DNA of 64,000 nucleotides from Haliscomenobacter sp. (GTDB lineage Bacteria > Bacteroidota > Bacteroidia > Chitinophagales > Saprospiraceae). Below are positions 46,004 to 55,063 of the stretch, one piece after another. The notes beneath the pieces are model-generated. The model was given only the letters and a program-made list of their open reading frames with translations. It was not told where the DNA came from and did no database searches. The stretch spans positions 186,001 to 250,000 of the forward strand of contig JADJHZ010000005.1 in NCBI GenBank assembly GCA_016707205.1, given 5' to 3'. Made by a program: the position numbers and the translations under genes. The first letter of the stretch is position 1. Every line of letters starts with the position of its first letter.

Positions 46004-47251
46004 ATGGATCGTTCCCTTTCTTCCAGCTACGTCGTCCAGCGCCGGTTCCGGAACTGGGCCATCGGGATATTCGCCATCGCGCTGCTTGCTTTAGGGTTAT
46101 GGGGGCTTCGCAGGGTCCTGGGCTCGTCGATTCAAGCCGGGCAAATCCAGACAGCGGTTGCGGACGTCGGGCCGGTCGAAAATACGCTCAACGCCAGCGG
46201 GGAAGTGATCCCGGCCTCCGAACAATTCCTGACCAGCCCGATCCGAGCCAATATCCTGCGCGTCCTGTTGCGCACGGGCGCGCAGGTACGTCCTGGAGAA
46301 GTGATCATCGAGCTCGATAAATCCCTGATGGAAATCGACGCGGCCAGGCTCAAGGACCAGTTGGCCCTCAAGCGAAACGGCATTGAAAAACTGCGTCTGC
46401 AACTAAATAAAGATCTTTTTGACGCAGAGATCAACAACGAGATCAAAACCCTCAACATCAGCCGGCTGCAAGCCGAACTGGAAGATACCCGCCGCCTGTA
46501 CCGCGTTGGCGGCCGAACCCAGGAGGATGTAACCCGGGCAGAAAATGCGCTCAAAATTGCCGAATTGGAGAAAAAACAGCTCGAAAACAACCTCCGCTAC
46601 AGCAAGCAATCGATGGGCGCCAGCCTCAAAGAATCGGAAATCCAGGCCCAAATGGAGGAAAAAAACCTCGCGGAACTCAACCATAAATTGAATATGGCCC
46701 ACGTGGTGGCCGACCGGCCGGGGGTGCTCACCTGGGTCCAGGAACAAACCGGGATGGTCGTCAGCGAAGGGGAGGTCCTGGCCAAACTGGCTGACTTGCG
46801 CAGTTTCCGCGCTGTGGGCGCCGCTTCCGACGCCTATTCAGGCCGGCTTCTTGCCGGACAGCAGGTCATTCTGCGCCTGAACGACGACACGCTCCAAGGC
46901 GTGATCACCCAGATCCTGCCCTCTATCGAGGACGGGGTGATCCGCTTCAATATTCAACTGGATCAGCCCCAGCACCCAGCGCTCAGGCCCAATCAAAAAA
47001 CCGATCTGTTCATCATCACCAACCGGGTGGAAACCTGCGTCCGCCTTCCCAACGGGCCCGTTTTTTCCGGGCGCAGAAACGCTTCGGTATTCGTCTTCGG
47101 GGCAGATGGAAAAGCCTACCGCAGAACGGTGGAAACGGGGGTTTCCAATTTCGATTATATCGAGATCAAACAAGGGATCCAGCCGGGAGAGCGGGTCATT
47201 CTCTCTGATCTGAGCCGGTTTGAACACCTTCAGCAAATCACCGTCAAATAA
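46004..47251 (+). CDS. HlyD-type periplasmic adaptor subunit
   Basis: 415 residues from ATG 46004 (MDRSLSSSYVVQRRFRNWA). One N-terminal membrane helix (~16-38), then biotinyl-lipoyl halves (TSPIRANILRVLLRTGAQVRPGEVIIELD and PGVLTWVQEQTGMVVSEGEVLAKLAD) around a long coiled coil (~105-225), then a beta-barrel (LLAGQQVILRLND). It links an inner-membrane ABC transporter to the TolC-like outer channel. First gene of the 46.0-54.7 kb unit; TolC follows after 19 bases. Confidence 0.93.
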   Translation: MDRSLSSSYVVQRRFRNWAIGIFAIALLALGLWGLRRVLGSSIQAGQIQTAVADVGPVENTLNASGEVIPASEQFLTSPIRANILRVLLRTGAQVRPGEVIIELDKSLMEIDAARLKDQLALKRNGIEKLRLQLNKDLFDAEINNEIKTLNISRLQAELEDTRRLYRVGGRTQEDVTRAENALKIAELEKKQLENNLRYSKQSMGASLKESEIQAQMEEKNLAELNHKLNMAHVVADRPGVLTWVQEQTGMVVSEGEVLAKLADLRSFRAVGAASDAYSGRLLAGQQVILRLNDDTLQGVITQILPSIEDGVIRFNIQLDQPQHPALRPNQKTDLFIITNRVETCVRLPNGPVFSGRRNASVFVFGADGKAYRRTVETGVSNFDYIEIKQGIQPGERVILSDLSRFEHLQQITVK

Positions 47252-47270
47252 CCTTTTCAACCTCCGGATC

Positions 47271-48716
47271 ATGCGCATCCTTTCGATAACCGTTCTTTTC
47301 ATCGTATTGCCGGGCTGGCTCGTTTCCCAATCCAACGCCCTCACCCTGGACGAAGCCATCCGCCTGGCCAAAGAACATTCGATTGCCGCCAAACGAGCTG
47401 CTACGCGCAAGGAAACCGCCTATTGGCAATGGCGGACGTTCCTGTCCGAGCTCAAGCCTCAATTGGCCCTCAACGGCAACCTGCCGGGGTTTACCCGCTC
47501 GTTCGTCGAGGTCGTTCAGCCCGATGGAACGATTGCGTTTAACCCTGTTTCTTTCAACAACTCCTCTCTCGAGCTTTACTTGAGCCAGCAAATCGCCAAA
47601 ACAGGAGGGACGATCTTTTTACAGCATCAATGGCAGCGCTTTGACGATTTTGACCGCAACAACACCCTGTACAACGGCATCCCTTTCGCCATCGGTTACA
47701 CCCAGCCGCTGTTCCGCTTTAATGCCTTGAAATGGGGCAAGCAAATTGAACCGTTGCGTTATGAGGAAAGCCGGCAGCAGTTCATCGCCGCTATGGAGGA
47801 AACCTCCCTGAATGTGTCCAACTATTTCTTCGATCTGCTGCTCGCCCAGATCAACCGGCAAATCGCGCAGACCAACCTCGCCAACAACGATACCCTTTTC
47901 CAGATCGCTCAGGAACGCCTGGCCCTGGGAAAAATTTCCCAAAACGACCTTCTTCAGCTCCGCCTCAGCGTCCTGAACGCCCGAAAAGACTTGTCTTCCG
48001 CCCAACAGCAGGAGGAAGCCGCTCTCCTGCAACTCAACGCCTTTCTGGGCATACAGGAGGAAACGGCTTTTCAGCTAAGCGCCCCAGCGAACATCCAAAC
48101 CCTGACCGTCAGCCCCGGCCAAGCCTTGCAACAAGCCTTCGCCAACCGCCCCGACGCCATTGCCTTTGGCAGAAGGATACTGGAAGCGTCGCAGGAGTTG
48201 GACCGGGCCAAAAAGGAAAATGGCTTCAACGCCTCTTTAAGTCTGGCTTTTGGCTTGTCCAACCGGGGAAGCCGCCCCTCCGACGTATACCGGAAGCCCC
48301 AGGACCGCGAGTTTGCCGAAATCCAGTTTGCCCTGCCGATCATGGACTGGGGAAGGTCCAAATCCCGGACCGAAACGGCCAAAGCCAACCTGACCCTTGC
48401 TCAGCAAACCGCAGATCAGGACAAGATCACCTTCCGCCAGGAGATCATCACCCAAATCGCCCTTTTTGAAATGCTCCAGCAGCAGGTGCAGCTCAGCAAA
48501 GAAGCCGATCAGATTGCCTCCCAGCGCTATCAGATCGCCCAGGACCGCTTCCTGCTGAGCGACCTCAGCGTGACCGACCTCAGTATTGCCCTTCAGGAAA
48601 AAGATGGGGCCAAAAGAGACTTTATTCTGGCACTCCGGGATTACTGGCAGGCCTATTATTCCCTGCGCTGGCTTACCCTTTACGATTTTGAGAAAAACGA
48701 AAAAATATCCTATTGA
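47271..48716 (+). CDS. TolC family outer membrane protein
   Basis: 481 residues. Signal peptide MRILSITVLFIVLPGWLVSQ, then ALTLDEAIRLAKEHS and two half-repeats of coiled-coil helices and strands, as in outer membrane efflux proteins (F-x-L-S-Q-Q-I..., IMDWGRSKSRTETAKANL). The likely trimeric outer membrane exit duct for the HlyD-ABC system. 22 bases separate it from the ABC ATPase gene. Confidence 0.92.
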   Translation: MRILSITVLFIVLPGWLVSQSNALTLDEAIRLAKEHSIAAKRAATRKETAYWQWRTFLSELKPQLALNGNLPGFTRSFVEVVQPDGTIAFNPVSFNNSSLELYLSQQIAKTGGTIFLQHQWQRFDDFDRNNTLYNGIPFAIGYTQPLFRFNALKWGKQIEPLRYEESRQQFIAAMEETSLNVSNYFFDLLLAQINRQIAQTNLANNDTLFQIAQERLALGKISQNDLLQLRLSVLNARKDLSSAQQQEEAALLQLNAFLGIQEETAFQLSAPANIQTLTVSPGQALQQAFANRPDAIAFGRRILEASQELDRAKKENGFNASLSLAFGLSNRGSRPSDVYRKPQDREFAEIQFALPIMDWGRSKSRTETAKANLTLAQQTADQDKITFRQEIITQIALFEMLQQQVQLSKEADQIASQRYQIAQDRFLLSDLSVTDLSIALQEKDGAKRDFILALRDYWQAYYSLRWLTLYDFEKNEKISY

Positions 48717-48738
48717 TCTTCAACACAAACCAGGAATT

Positions 48739-49401
48739 ATGATCAAATTAACCGCTATCGAAAAAGTGTACCGAACCAGCACCATTGAAACCCTGGCGCT
48801 TGACAACATCAACCTGGAGATTCCCAAGGGAGAATTTGTATCCATCATGGGGCCATCCGGGTGCGGCAAAAGTACCTTGCTCAACGTCATGGGGTTGCTG
48901 GACAATCCCTCCAAAGGGGCCGTCGAAATCGACGGAATGGAAATCTCCAGGTATTCCGACAAGAAGCTGGCCCGGCTGCGAAACCAAAAGATCGGTTTCA
49001 TCTTCCAGAGCTTCCACCTGATCAACGACCTGTCTGTGCTGGACAACGTGGAGATCCCACTGCTTTACCGGACGTCTACCGGGAGAAGCCGCCGCGAACT
49101 CGCCAAAGAAGCCCTGGAGAAGGTAGGGCTGAGCAACCGGATGAAGCATTTCCCTTCCCAGCTTTCGGGAGGCCAAAAGCAGCGGGTCGCGATCGCCCGG
49201 GCGATCGTTGGGAAACCAGAAATCATTCTCGCCGACGAACCTACCGGCAACCTCGACAGCGTTATGGGGGCCGAGATTCTGAACATCCTGCTCCAACTCA
49301 ATCAGGAAGGCGCTACCATCGCCATGGTTACCCACGACGAGCAAATGGCCCGAAAGACCAATCGGCTGATCCGGCTTTTCGACGGCAGGCAGGTGAGCTG
49401 A
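48739..49401 (+). CDS. ABC transporter ATP-binding protein (MacB/LolD type)
   Basis: 220 residues from ATG 48739. Walker A GPSGCGKST (~residue 39), Q-loop F-I-F-Q-S-F, signature LSGGQKQRVAIARAI (~140), Walker B IILADEPTGNLDS (~160) and H-loop MVTHDE. Close to MacB/LolD ATPases that energise FtsX-like permeases. It powers the two permeases encoded next. Confidence 0.96.
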   Translation: MIKLTAIEKVYRTSTIETLALDNINLEIPKGEFVSIMGPSGCGKSTLLNVMGLLDNPSKGAVEIDGMEISRYSDKKLARLRNQKIGFIFQSFHLINDLSVLDNVEIPLLYRTSTGRSRRELAKEALEKVGLSNRMKHFPSQLSGGQKQRVAIARAIVGKPEIILADEPTGNLDSVMGAEILNILLQLNQEGATIAMVTHDEQMARKTNRLIRLFDGRQVS

Positions 49402-49432
49402 TCTTCCTTTTTTGCAAAAAAATGTATACGCC

Positions 49433-50674
49433 ATGTTGAAAAACTATATAAAGATCGCCTGGAAGGTTCTTCTGCGGCGCCCGTTCTACACCTTTATCAC
49501 CTTGTTCGGGATCACGTTTACACTAACCATCCTGATGGTGATCGCCTCCTTTGTCGACCACCTCATCGGCAACCATTATCCCGAGGTATACCGCGACCGC
49601 TCGGTGTACATTTCGCGGGTCAAGCAGCAGGATTCCCTCCGGCAGTCCACCCGGATAAGCCCCCTGACGTTCCAGTTTCTAAATCAATATGCGGCCAGCC
49701 TGAAAAGCGCGGATAAAGTGGGCATTGTCAATATGTTTAATCAGGCCAATGCCTATTCCAACGGGCAGCGCATCAAACTAGGAGTCAAATATGCCAACCC
49801 GGAGTTTTGGGAAGTTGCCCGGTTTGACTTCCTGGAGGGCAAACCTTTTAACGAAGCGCATATCCGAAACCGCGACAATGTCGTGGTCATCTCCGACAAG
49901 CTCCGGGGACAGTACTTCGGGGGAAACGGTCCGGCGACAGGAAAAACGATTGAAATCGATAACGAACGATTCCGGGTTATAGGCGTCGTTAAGGGCGTGC
50001 CATCCACGCGGCCGATGACCAGTGGAGACGCTTATTTCCCTTACACCGTTTCAAAAAGCAACTACGAAAAGCAAGGCTATATAGGCAGCTTTGTCGTTCT
50101 GGCCACCGCCAAAACGCGTGCCGGGCGGAAAGCGATCGAGGAAGAATACGCCGAAATCATCCGCCGCATTCCCAAACCGCTGGAGGACGATGGGATGCGG
50201 GTGTATCACATGGAGTCCGAAGCCCTGCCTTACCTGGAAAGCTGGCTGAGCAATTTCGTTGAAGAAGACGGAGTTCCCAAGTTCTATTCTGCCCTGTTTC
50301 TCCTCGCCCTGGTTATCCTTCTTTTGCCCACGATCAACCTGGTGAATCTGAATATCAGCCGGATTGTGGAGCGGTCGTCGGAGATCAGCATCCGGAAAGC
50401 TTTCGGAGCGCCGTCTTCGACGATATTATGGCAATTTGTGGTGGAAAATATGTTTATCGCCCTCGTTGGAGGCGTTATCGCACTGGCATTTACCCTTGTG
50501 GTGCTGACGATGATCAATCAAAGCGGGTGGATACCCAATGCCGTGCTCGTCATTAATTTCCCTGTTTTCCTCGTCAGTATCTTGCTGTGCCTGCTTTTCG
50601 GGTTTATCTCCGGGGTGTACCCCGCTTGGCGCATGTCCCGGATGCCCGTTGCCGACGCATTGAGGGCAGGGTAG
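49433..50674 (+). CDS. ABC transporter permease, FtsX/MacB type (first copy)
   Basis: 413 residues from ATG 49433 (MLKNYIKIAWKVLLRRPFYT). A transmembrane helix at ~20-45, a large periplasmic MacB-like domain (~50-285), and three C-terminal helices with the FtsX core ISRIVERSSEISIRKAFGAPSS and FGFISGVYPAWRMSRMPVADALRAG. Works with the preceding ATPase. The stop codon overlaps a short 7-bp repeat array at 50674-50701. A second permease gene follows. Confidence 0.93.
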   Translation: MLKNYIKIAWKVLLRRPFYTFITLFGITFTLTILMVIASFVDHLIGNHYPEVYRDRSVYISRVKQQDSLRQSTRISPLTFQFLNQYAASLKSADKVGIVNMFNQANAYSNGQRIKLGVKYANPEFWEVARFDFLEGKPFNEAHIRNRDNVVVISDKLRGQYFGGNGPATGKTIEIDNERFRVIGVVKGVPSTRPMTSGDAYFPYTVSKSNYEKQGYIGSFVVLATAKTRAGRKAIEEEYAEIIRRIPKPLEDDGMRVYHMESEALPYLESWLSNFVEEDGVPKFYSALFLLALVILLLPTINLVNLNISRIVERSSEISIRKAFGAPSSTILWQFVVENMFIALVGGVIALAFTLVVLTMINQSGWIPNAVLVINFPVFLVSILLCLLFGFISGVYPAWRMSRMPVADALRAG

Positions 50675-50701
50675 ACGGCAGACGGGGGACGGCAGAAGGA
50701 A
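50674..50701. repeat. Short 7-bp repeat array at a stop codon
   Basis: Units GACGGCA, GACGGGG, GACGGCA, GAAGGAA begin at the last base of the permease stop codon. A weaker version (CAGGACG, GGGGACA, GGAGGCG) follows the next permease at 51982-52002. The rest of the gap to 50817 is AT-rich with nothing recognised. Confidence 0.65.
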
Positions 50702-50817
50702 TTAAAACAACCCCATTTGCGCATAAACACTTGCATATCAATTTAAAAAATTTCACTGGGCTGACTATTTTACTAAATCCAAATAGCCATTTCAGGGATA
50801 ATCAAATAACTTCAATC

Positions 50818-51981
50818 ATGACGAAACATCTCTTAAAACTGATCTGGAATAAGAAACGGCGCCATGGGTTGGTCATCGCCGAGATTCTGGTTTCCTTTTT
50901 GGTGTTGTTTGGGTTGTTCAGCCTGGTGCTGTACAACGGGCAGAATTACCGGCAGCCGCTGGGGTTCCGGTACCAAAACACCTGGGCGCTGAACCTGAAC
51001 TCCGGCAGCGACACGGCCGCCCTCATAGGGAAGGTCAACCAAATCGTAGGCAAAATCCGGTCCTATCCGGAGGTCATGGCGGCTTCCCTGACGGAAAGCA
51101 ACACTCCTTTTTCGATGAACACCTCCAACCGGACTATGGAATACGAGGGCGTAGAGATTGTTTCGGATGTGTTTTTTACCGATTTCGACTACCCCAAGGT
51201 CCTCGACATCAATATCCTGCAAGGCCGGTGGTTCCAGAAATCCGATCTGACGTCAACGTACCGGCCGGTGGTTCTCAACCAGGAAGCGGCCCTGCGGTTG
51301 TTTGGCGCGGAAAATCCGTTGGGAAAGGTATTGGGTAGCGGGGAAAATCCCAACCGGGTCGTGGGCGTCATCGGCAATTTCAAATCCCGGGGCGAATACA
51401 CCCCTCTGGAACCTGCCGCGTTCGAACTGGGCAATCCGCAGGAACACCGGTTTTCGGCCTGCTTGATCCAGGTCAAACCGGGAGTGACCGCCGAATTTGA
51501 AGCCCGGATGATGAAAGACCTGGGGGCCATGGCCAAAGGATGGAACCTGGAACTAAGCTATCTGGCCAACCAACGCAAAAGCAAAAACCAGATCGCTACC
51601 GTACCCGCCCTGATTTTCGCCGTCATCTGCGGTTTTTTGCTGCTCAACGTGGCCCTGGGGTTATTCGGCGTACTCAACCTGAATATCAACAAACGGCGCG
51701 ACGAGATCGGTCTGCGCCGGGCCCTCGGCGCCTCCGCAACCGGCATCACCCGGCAGTTTGTGGCAGAGATGTGGCTCCTTACCGCCATCGGTGTAGCGAT
51801 CGGGTTGATTTTTGCCGTACAGTTTCCGATCCTGCATATCTTTGATCTGCCGACCAGCGTATATACCGCAGCGCTCTTCCTGGCGCTTGCCAGCATCTAC
51901 GCCCTCGTGACGGTGTGCGCGCTTTACCCAAGCAGCCAGGCGGCCAAAATTCAGCCGGCGACGGCATTGCACGAGGAATAA
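50818..51981 (+). CDS. ABC transporter permease, FtsX/MacB type (second copy)
   Basis: 387 residues from ATG 50818 (MTKHLLKLIWNKKRRHGLVI). Same layout as the first: helix at ~20-42, MacB-type periplasmic domain, and three helices near residue 265-385 with NINKRRDEIGLRRALGASATGI and the ending PSSQAAKIQPATALHEE. The paired but different permeases suggest a heterodimer. It is separated from the first by 143 bp, longer than other gaps in the unit. Confidence 0.92.
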   Translation: MTKHLLKLIWNKKRRHGLVIAEILVSFLVLFGLFSLVLYNGQNYRQPLGFRYQNTWALNLNSGSDTAALIGKVNQIVGKIRSYPEVMAASLTESNTPFSMNTSNRTMEYEGVEIVSDVFFTDFDYPKVLDINILQGRWFQKSDLTSTYRPVVLNQEAALRLFGAENPLGKVLGSGENPNRVVGVIGNFKSRGEYTPLEPAAFELGNPQEHRFSACLIQVKPGVTAEFEARMMKDLGAMAKGWNLELSYLANQRKSKNQIATVPALIFAVICGFLLLNVALGLFGVLNLNINKRRDEIGLRRALGASATGITRQFVAEMWLLTAIGVAIGLIFAVQFPILHIFDLPTSVYTAALFLALASIYALVTVCALYPSSQAAKIQPATALHEE

Positions 51982-52075
51982 CAGGACGGGGGACAGGAGG
52001 CGCCATACCGGGCAACCGAAGGATATCCTGCTTAACCAGGCAAAAATATAGGACGAAACCGCGATCACGCAACCT

Positions 52076-53449
52076 ATGATATTAATCATCGACGACGATC
52101 AGGCCGTTCAGGCTTCGCTGGCCCTTCTGCTCAGGGAAGCGGGGTTTGTCCCCCGTTCGGCTGCCAGCCCCGGGGAAGCGGAGCGCATCCTGGCCGGGGA
52201 GAAGGCGGATTTGATCCTGCTGGACATGAACTTCTCCCTGGAAACCAGCGGCGAGGAAGGATTGGCTGCGTTGAGCAGATTTCGGGAAACGTATCCCTCC
52301 ATACCGGTCATCCTGTTCACCGGATGGGGGACGATCCACCTCGCGGTGGAAGGGATGAAACGCGGCGCCAGGGATTTCATCACCAAACCCTGGAACAACG
52401 ACTACCTGCTGCAGTCGGTCCGAACAGCGCTCCAACTCGGAGAAACAGCGCCCAGCCGACCCTCCGGCAGGCGCGACCTGGATCAATTATTCCAGTTTGG
52501 CCATATCGTCGGCGAGCATCCAAGCCTTCTGGACCTGCTCTATACCGTGAGTAAAGTCGCTCCCACCGATGCGCCGGTGCTGATCACCGGGGAAAGCGGC
52601 ACGGGCAAGGAATTGATCGCCGAGGCGATCCACCTCAACAGCAGGCGCAACAAAAACCCCTTTGTTAAGGTCAATCTAGGCGGCATTTCCGCTTCGTTGT
52701 TTGAAAGCGAAATGTTCGGGCACCTCCGAGGCGCCTTCACCGATGCCCGGTCCGACCGGATCGGCCGCTTTGAATTGGCGCACAAAGGCACCATTTTTCT
52801 GGACGAAATCGGGGATCTCGACCTGTCCAGCCAGGTCAAACTCCTGAGGGTATTACAAGACCGCACCTTTGAACCCCTGGGCAGCAGCCGCAGCAAAACG
52901 GTGGACGTCCGCGTGGTTTGCGCTACCAACCGGGATTTGGAAGACATGGTAGCCCAGGGGCAGTTCCGGGAAGACCTTTTTTACCGGATCAACCTCATCA
53001 CCCTCCGCCTTCCTGCTCTTAGGGAAAGGCCCAATGATATCCCTGCCCTGGTGGACTTCTTTGTGGGAAACCTGAAGACGATCTACCAGCGCCCTGCGCT
53101 ACGGGTCAGCGAACAAGCGCTGGCCTGGCTCCAAGGCCTTTCCCTGCCCGGCAATATCCGCCAGCTCAAAAATCTCGCGGAGCGAACGGTGCTGCTGTCC
53201 AGCCACGACCTGCTGGAGATTGCCGATTTCAAAAAGCACCTCTCGCCGGCGGCCGGCGGAGCATCCTCCCGGTCCTTGCCCGAAGTAGGGACCATGACGC
53301 TGGAAGAAATGGAAATGGAGATGATCCGCAAAGCCCTGGCCTACCACCAGAACAAATTTTCCGAAGCAGCCAGAGCCCTGGGCATCACCCGGTTTGCCCT
53401 GTACCGCAGGCTGGAAAAGTACGGCATTGCATTTGACCCCAAAAGCTGA
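52076..53449 (+). CDS. Sigma-54-dependent response regulator (NtrC family)
   Basis: 457 residues. Receiver domain (~1-120): DDD acidic pocket (MILIIDDDQAVQ), phosphoacceptor Asp in LILLDMNFS and Lys in FITKPW. AAA+ domain (~145-375): Walker A GESGTGKE, Walker B-type IFLDEIGDL; the sigma-54 contact loop reads GAFTDA rather than GAFTGA, a common Bacteroidota variant. The Fis-type helix-turn-helix ends the protein (FSEAARALGITRFALYRRLEKY). It should activate the sigma-54-like promoter upstream of the HlyD gene. Start ATG overlaps nothing; the kinase gene follows 8 bases later. Confidence 0.96.
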   Translation: MILIIDDDQAVQASLALLLREAGFVPRSAASPGEAERILAGEKADLILLDMNFSLETSGEEGLAALSRFRETYPSIPVILFTGWGTIHLAVEGMKRGARDFITKPWNNDYLLQSVRTALQLGETAPSRPSGRRDLDQLFQFGHIVGEHPSLLDLLYTVSKVAPTDAPVLITGESGTGKELIAEAIHLNSRRNKNPFVKVNLGGISASLFESEMFGHLRGAFTDARSDRIGRFELAHKGTIFLDEIGDLDLSSQVKLLRVLQDRTFEPLGSSRSKTVDVRVVCATNRDLEDMVAQGQFREDLFYRINLITLRLPALRERPNDIPALVDFFVGNLKTIYQRPALRVSEQALAWLQGLSLPGNIRQLKNLAERTVLLSSHDLLEIADFKKHLSPAAGGASSRSLPEVGTMTLEEMEMEMIRKALAYHQNKFSEAARALGITRFALYRRLEKYGIAFDPKS

Positions 53450-53457
53450 CCCCCGCT

Positions 53458-54747
53458 ATGACCCTCCGCCTGAAATATATCTTCTTTGTCGTTTTCCTGC
53501 ACCTCGTCATCCTGCTGCTGACCTTCAAACTGCTAAGCGAGAACAAGGTCTTGTTTATTGCCTCGGAGGCGTTCCTCCTGGCATCCCTGTATTTTTCCTT
53601 CCGGCTGTACCGAAGCTTTATCGAGCCCTTGCGCGTTTTGCTGGCCGGGGTGGAGGCTATCCGATCGCAGGATTTTACTGTTAAGTTCCGGAAAGTTGGT
53701 CAAAAAGAGCTGGACCAGCTGATTCAGGTGTACAACGACATGATCGATCATCTCCGGAAGGAGCGCACCCAACTGGCAGAGCAGCATTTTTTCCTGGAAA
53801 AGCTCCTCCATGCGCTGCCTGTCGCTGTGATTCTGATGGATTATGACGAGCGGATTTCGGATCTGAACCCGCAGGCTGGCGCCTTGTTCGGCGTCGGGAA
53901 CCGGCCGGTTCGCGGCCTCCGCATCCGGGAACTCCCCCATCCGTTAGCCCCGCTGCTCGACGGGATCCCGGAGGGAGGGGCTCAGGCTATTCAGGTCAAT
54001 GGGGTGGAACGGTATAAGGCGCAACGGTCTTTTTTCATGGACCGGGGCTTCAAACGGCATTTTATGCTGGTGGAAGAGTTAACGGCAGAAATGCTGGAGA
54101 CGGAGAAAAGATCGTACGGAAAAGTGATCCGGATGATGGCTCACGAAGTCAATAACTCCATTGGTCCGGTGAATTCCATCCTGGACTCCACGGCCAGGCA
54201 TCTTGAAACGCTCGCGATGGAGGAGGACCGATTTGTGGAGGCGCTGGAAATCGCCATGGCCCGAAATGAGCGTCTGAACCAGTTCATGCGGCGCTTTGCC
54301 GATGTGGTCCGGCTGCCGGCGCCCCTGTATGAAAACAAGAACGCAGGGGAATTGATCGGCGGTTTAAGCGCCATGTTCTCCCTTATGGCTCGAGAGAAAG
54401 GCGTAACCCTCAGCGTCCAGATAGAAGAAGCAGAAATCGTAAAAAAACTCGACCCCTCCCAGGTAGAGCAAGCGGTCCTGAACATCTTGAAAAACGCGCT
54501 GGATGCCTGCCAGGCAGGGGATCAGATCCGGATGGAAGTATCTGCCAGGCATTTAAAAGTCTGCAACAACGGGACGCCAATACCGGAAAGCGTGGTGCAG
54601 TACCTGTTCACCCCGTTTTTTAGCACCAAGCCCGACGGTCAGGGAATCGGACTGACCCTCACCCGGGAAATCCTCCTGCAGCACGGATGGAAGTTCGCTT
54701 TGGAAACCCAAAGCGACGGTTGGACGGAGTTCCGCATTTGGTGGTAA
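53458..54747 (+). CDS. Sensor histidine kinase (NtrB/NtrY-like)
   Basis: 429 residues. Two N-terminal membrane helices (~5-25, ~30-50) with a very short loop, a HAMP-like segment, a PAS-like region (LHALPVAVILMDYDERISDLNPQA), an H-box of the form MAHEVNNSIGPV (~residue 223), an N-box ILKNALDAC and G-box GIGLTLTREIL. It senses an envelope or cytoplasmic signal and phosphorylates the partner regulator encoded just upstream. Last gene of the unit. Confidence 0.95.
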   Translation: MTLRLKYIFFVVFLHLVILLLTFKLLSENKVLFIASEAFLLASLYFSFRLYRSFIEPLRVLLAGVEAIRSQDFTVKFRKVGQKELDQLIQVYNDMIDHLRKERTQLAEQHFFLEKLLHALPVAVILMDYDERISDLNPQAGALFGVGNRPVRGLRIRELPHPLAPLLDGIPEGGAQAIQVNGVERYKAQRSFFMDRGFKRHFMLVEELTAEMLETEKRSYGKVIRMMAHEVNNSIGPVNSILDSTARHLETLAMEEDRFVEALEIAMARNERLNQFMRRFADVVRLPAPLYENKNAGELIGGLSAMFSLMAREKGVTLSVQIEEAEIVKKLDPSQVEQAVLNILKNALDACQAGDQIRMEVSARHLKVCNNGTPIPESVVQYLFTPFFSTKPDGQGIGLTLTREILLQHGWKFALETQSDGWTEFRIWW

Positions 54748-54812
54748 CCTCCTTTATACCCATCCATGCCAAACCCTTACCCACCCTTTTGTCCGAATAT
54801 GAAGAAGGGTTT

Positions 54813-54956
54813 GTAACTATTTAGCCTTGGTCCGGGAACGCATTTTCTCCCTTCGTTTTCCCCTTACCCTAAAGGGAGCGAAGGGAGAAAACGACGGGTT
54901 CCCTTTAGGGTAAGGGGCTAATCCAGGCATTTTCGACCGGAACGCCAAATAGTTAC
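54813..54956. repeat. MITE-like element with terminal inverted repeats
   Basis: 144 bp bounded by GTAACTATTT (54813-54822) and AAATAGTTAC (54947-54956). Inside are CCCCTTACCCTAAAGGGA (54860-54877) with its complement at 54900-54917, and TTTTCTCCCTTCG (54843-54855) with its complement at 54879-54891, giving two competing hairpins. No coding capacity. It fills most of the 316-bp gap between the two two-component gene pairs; no promoter was recognised. Confidence 0.75.
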
Positions 54957-55063
54957 GCAGGGTTTACCTCCGCAGCGCATACGACGAAAGATCTGGAATG
55001 GGCTGCCCGGGCATTTTTCGGGGCGCTGGATGACGTTTTTTTTGTAGATTAGCACACTTGTAC

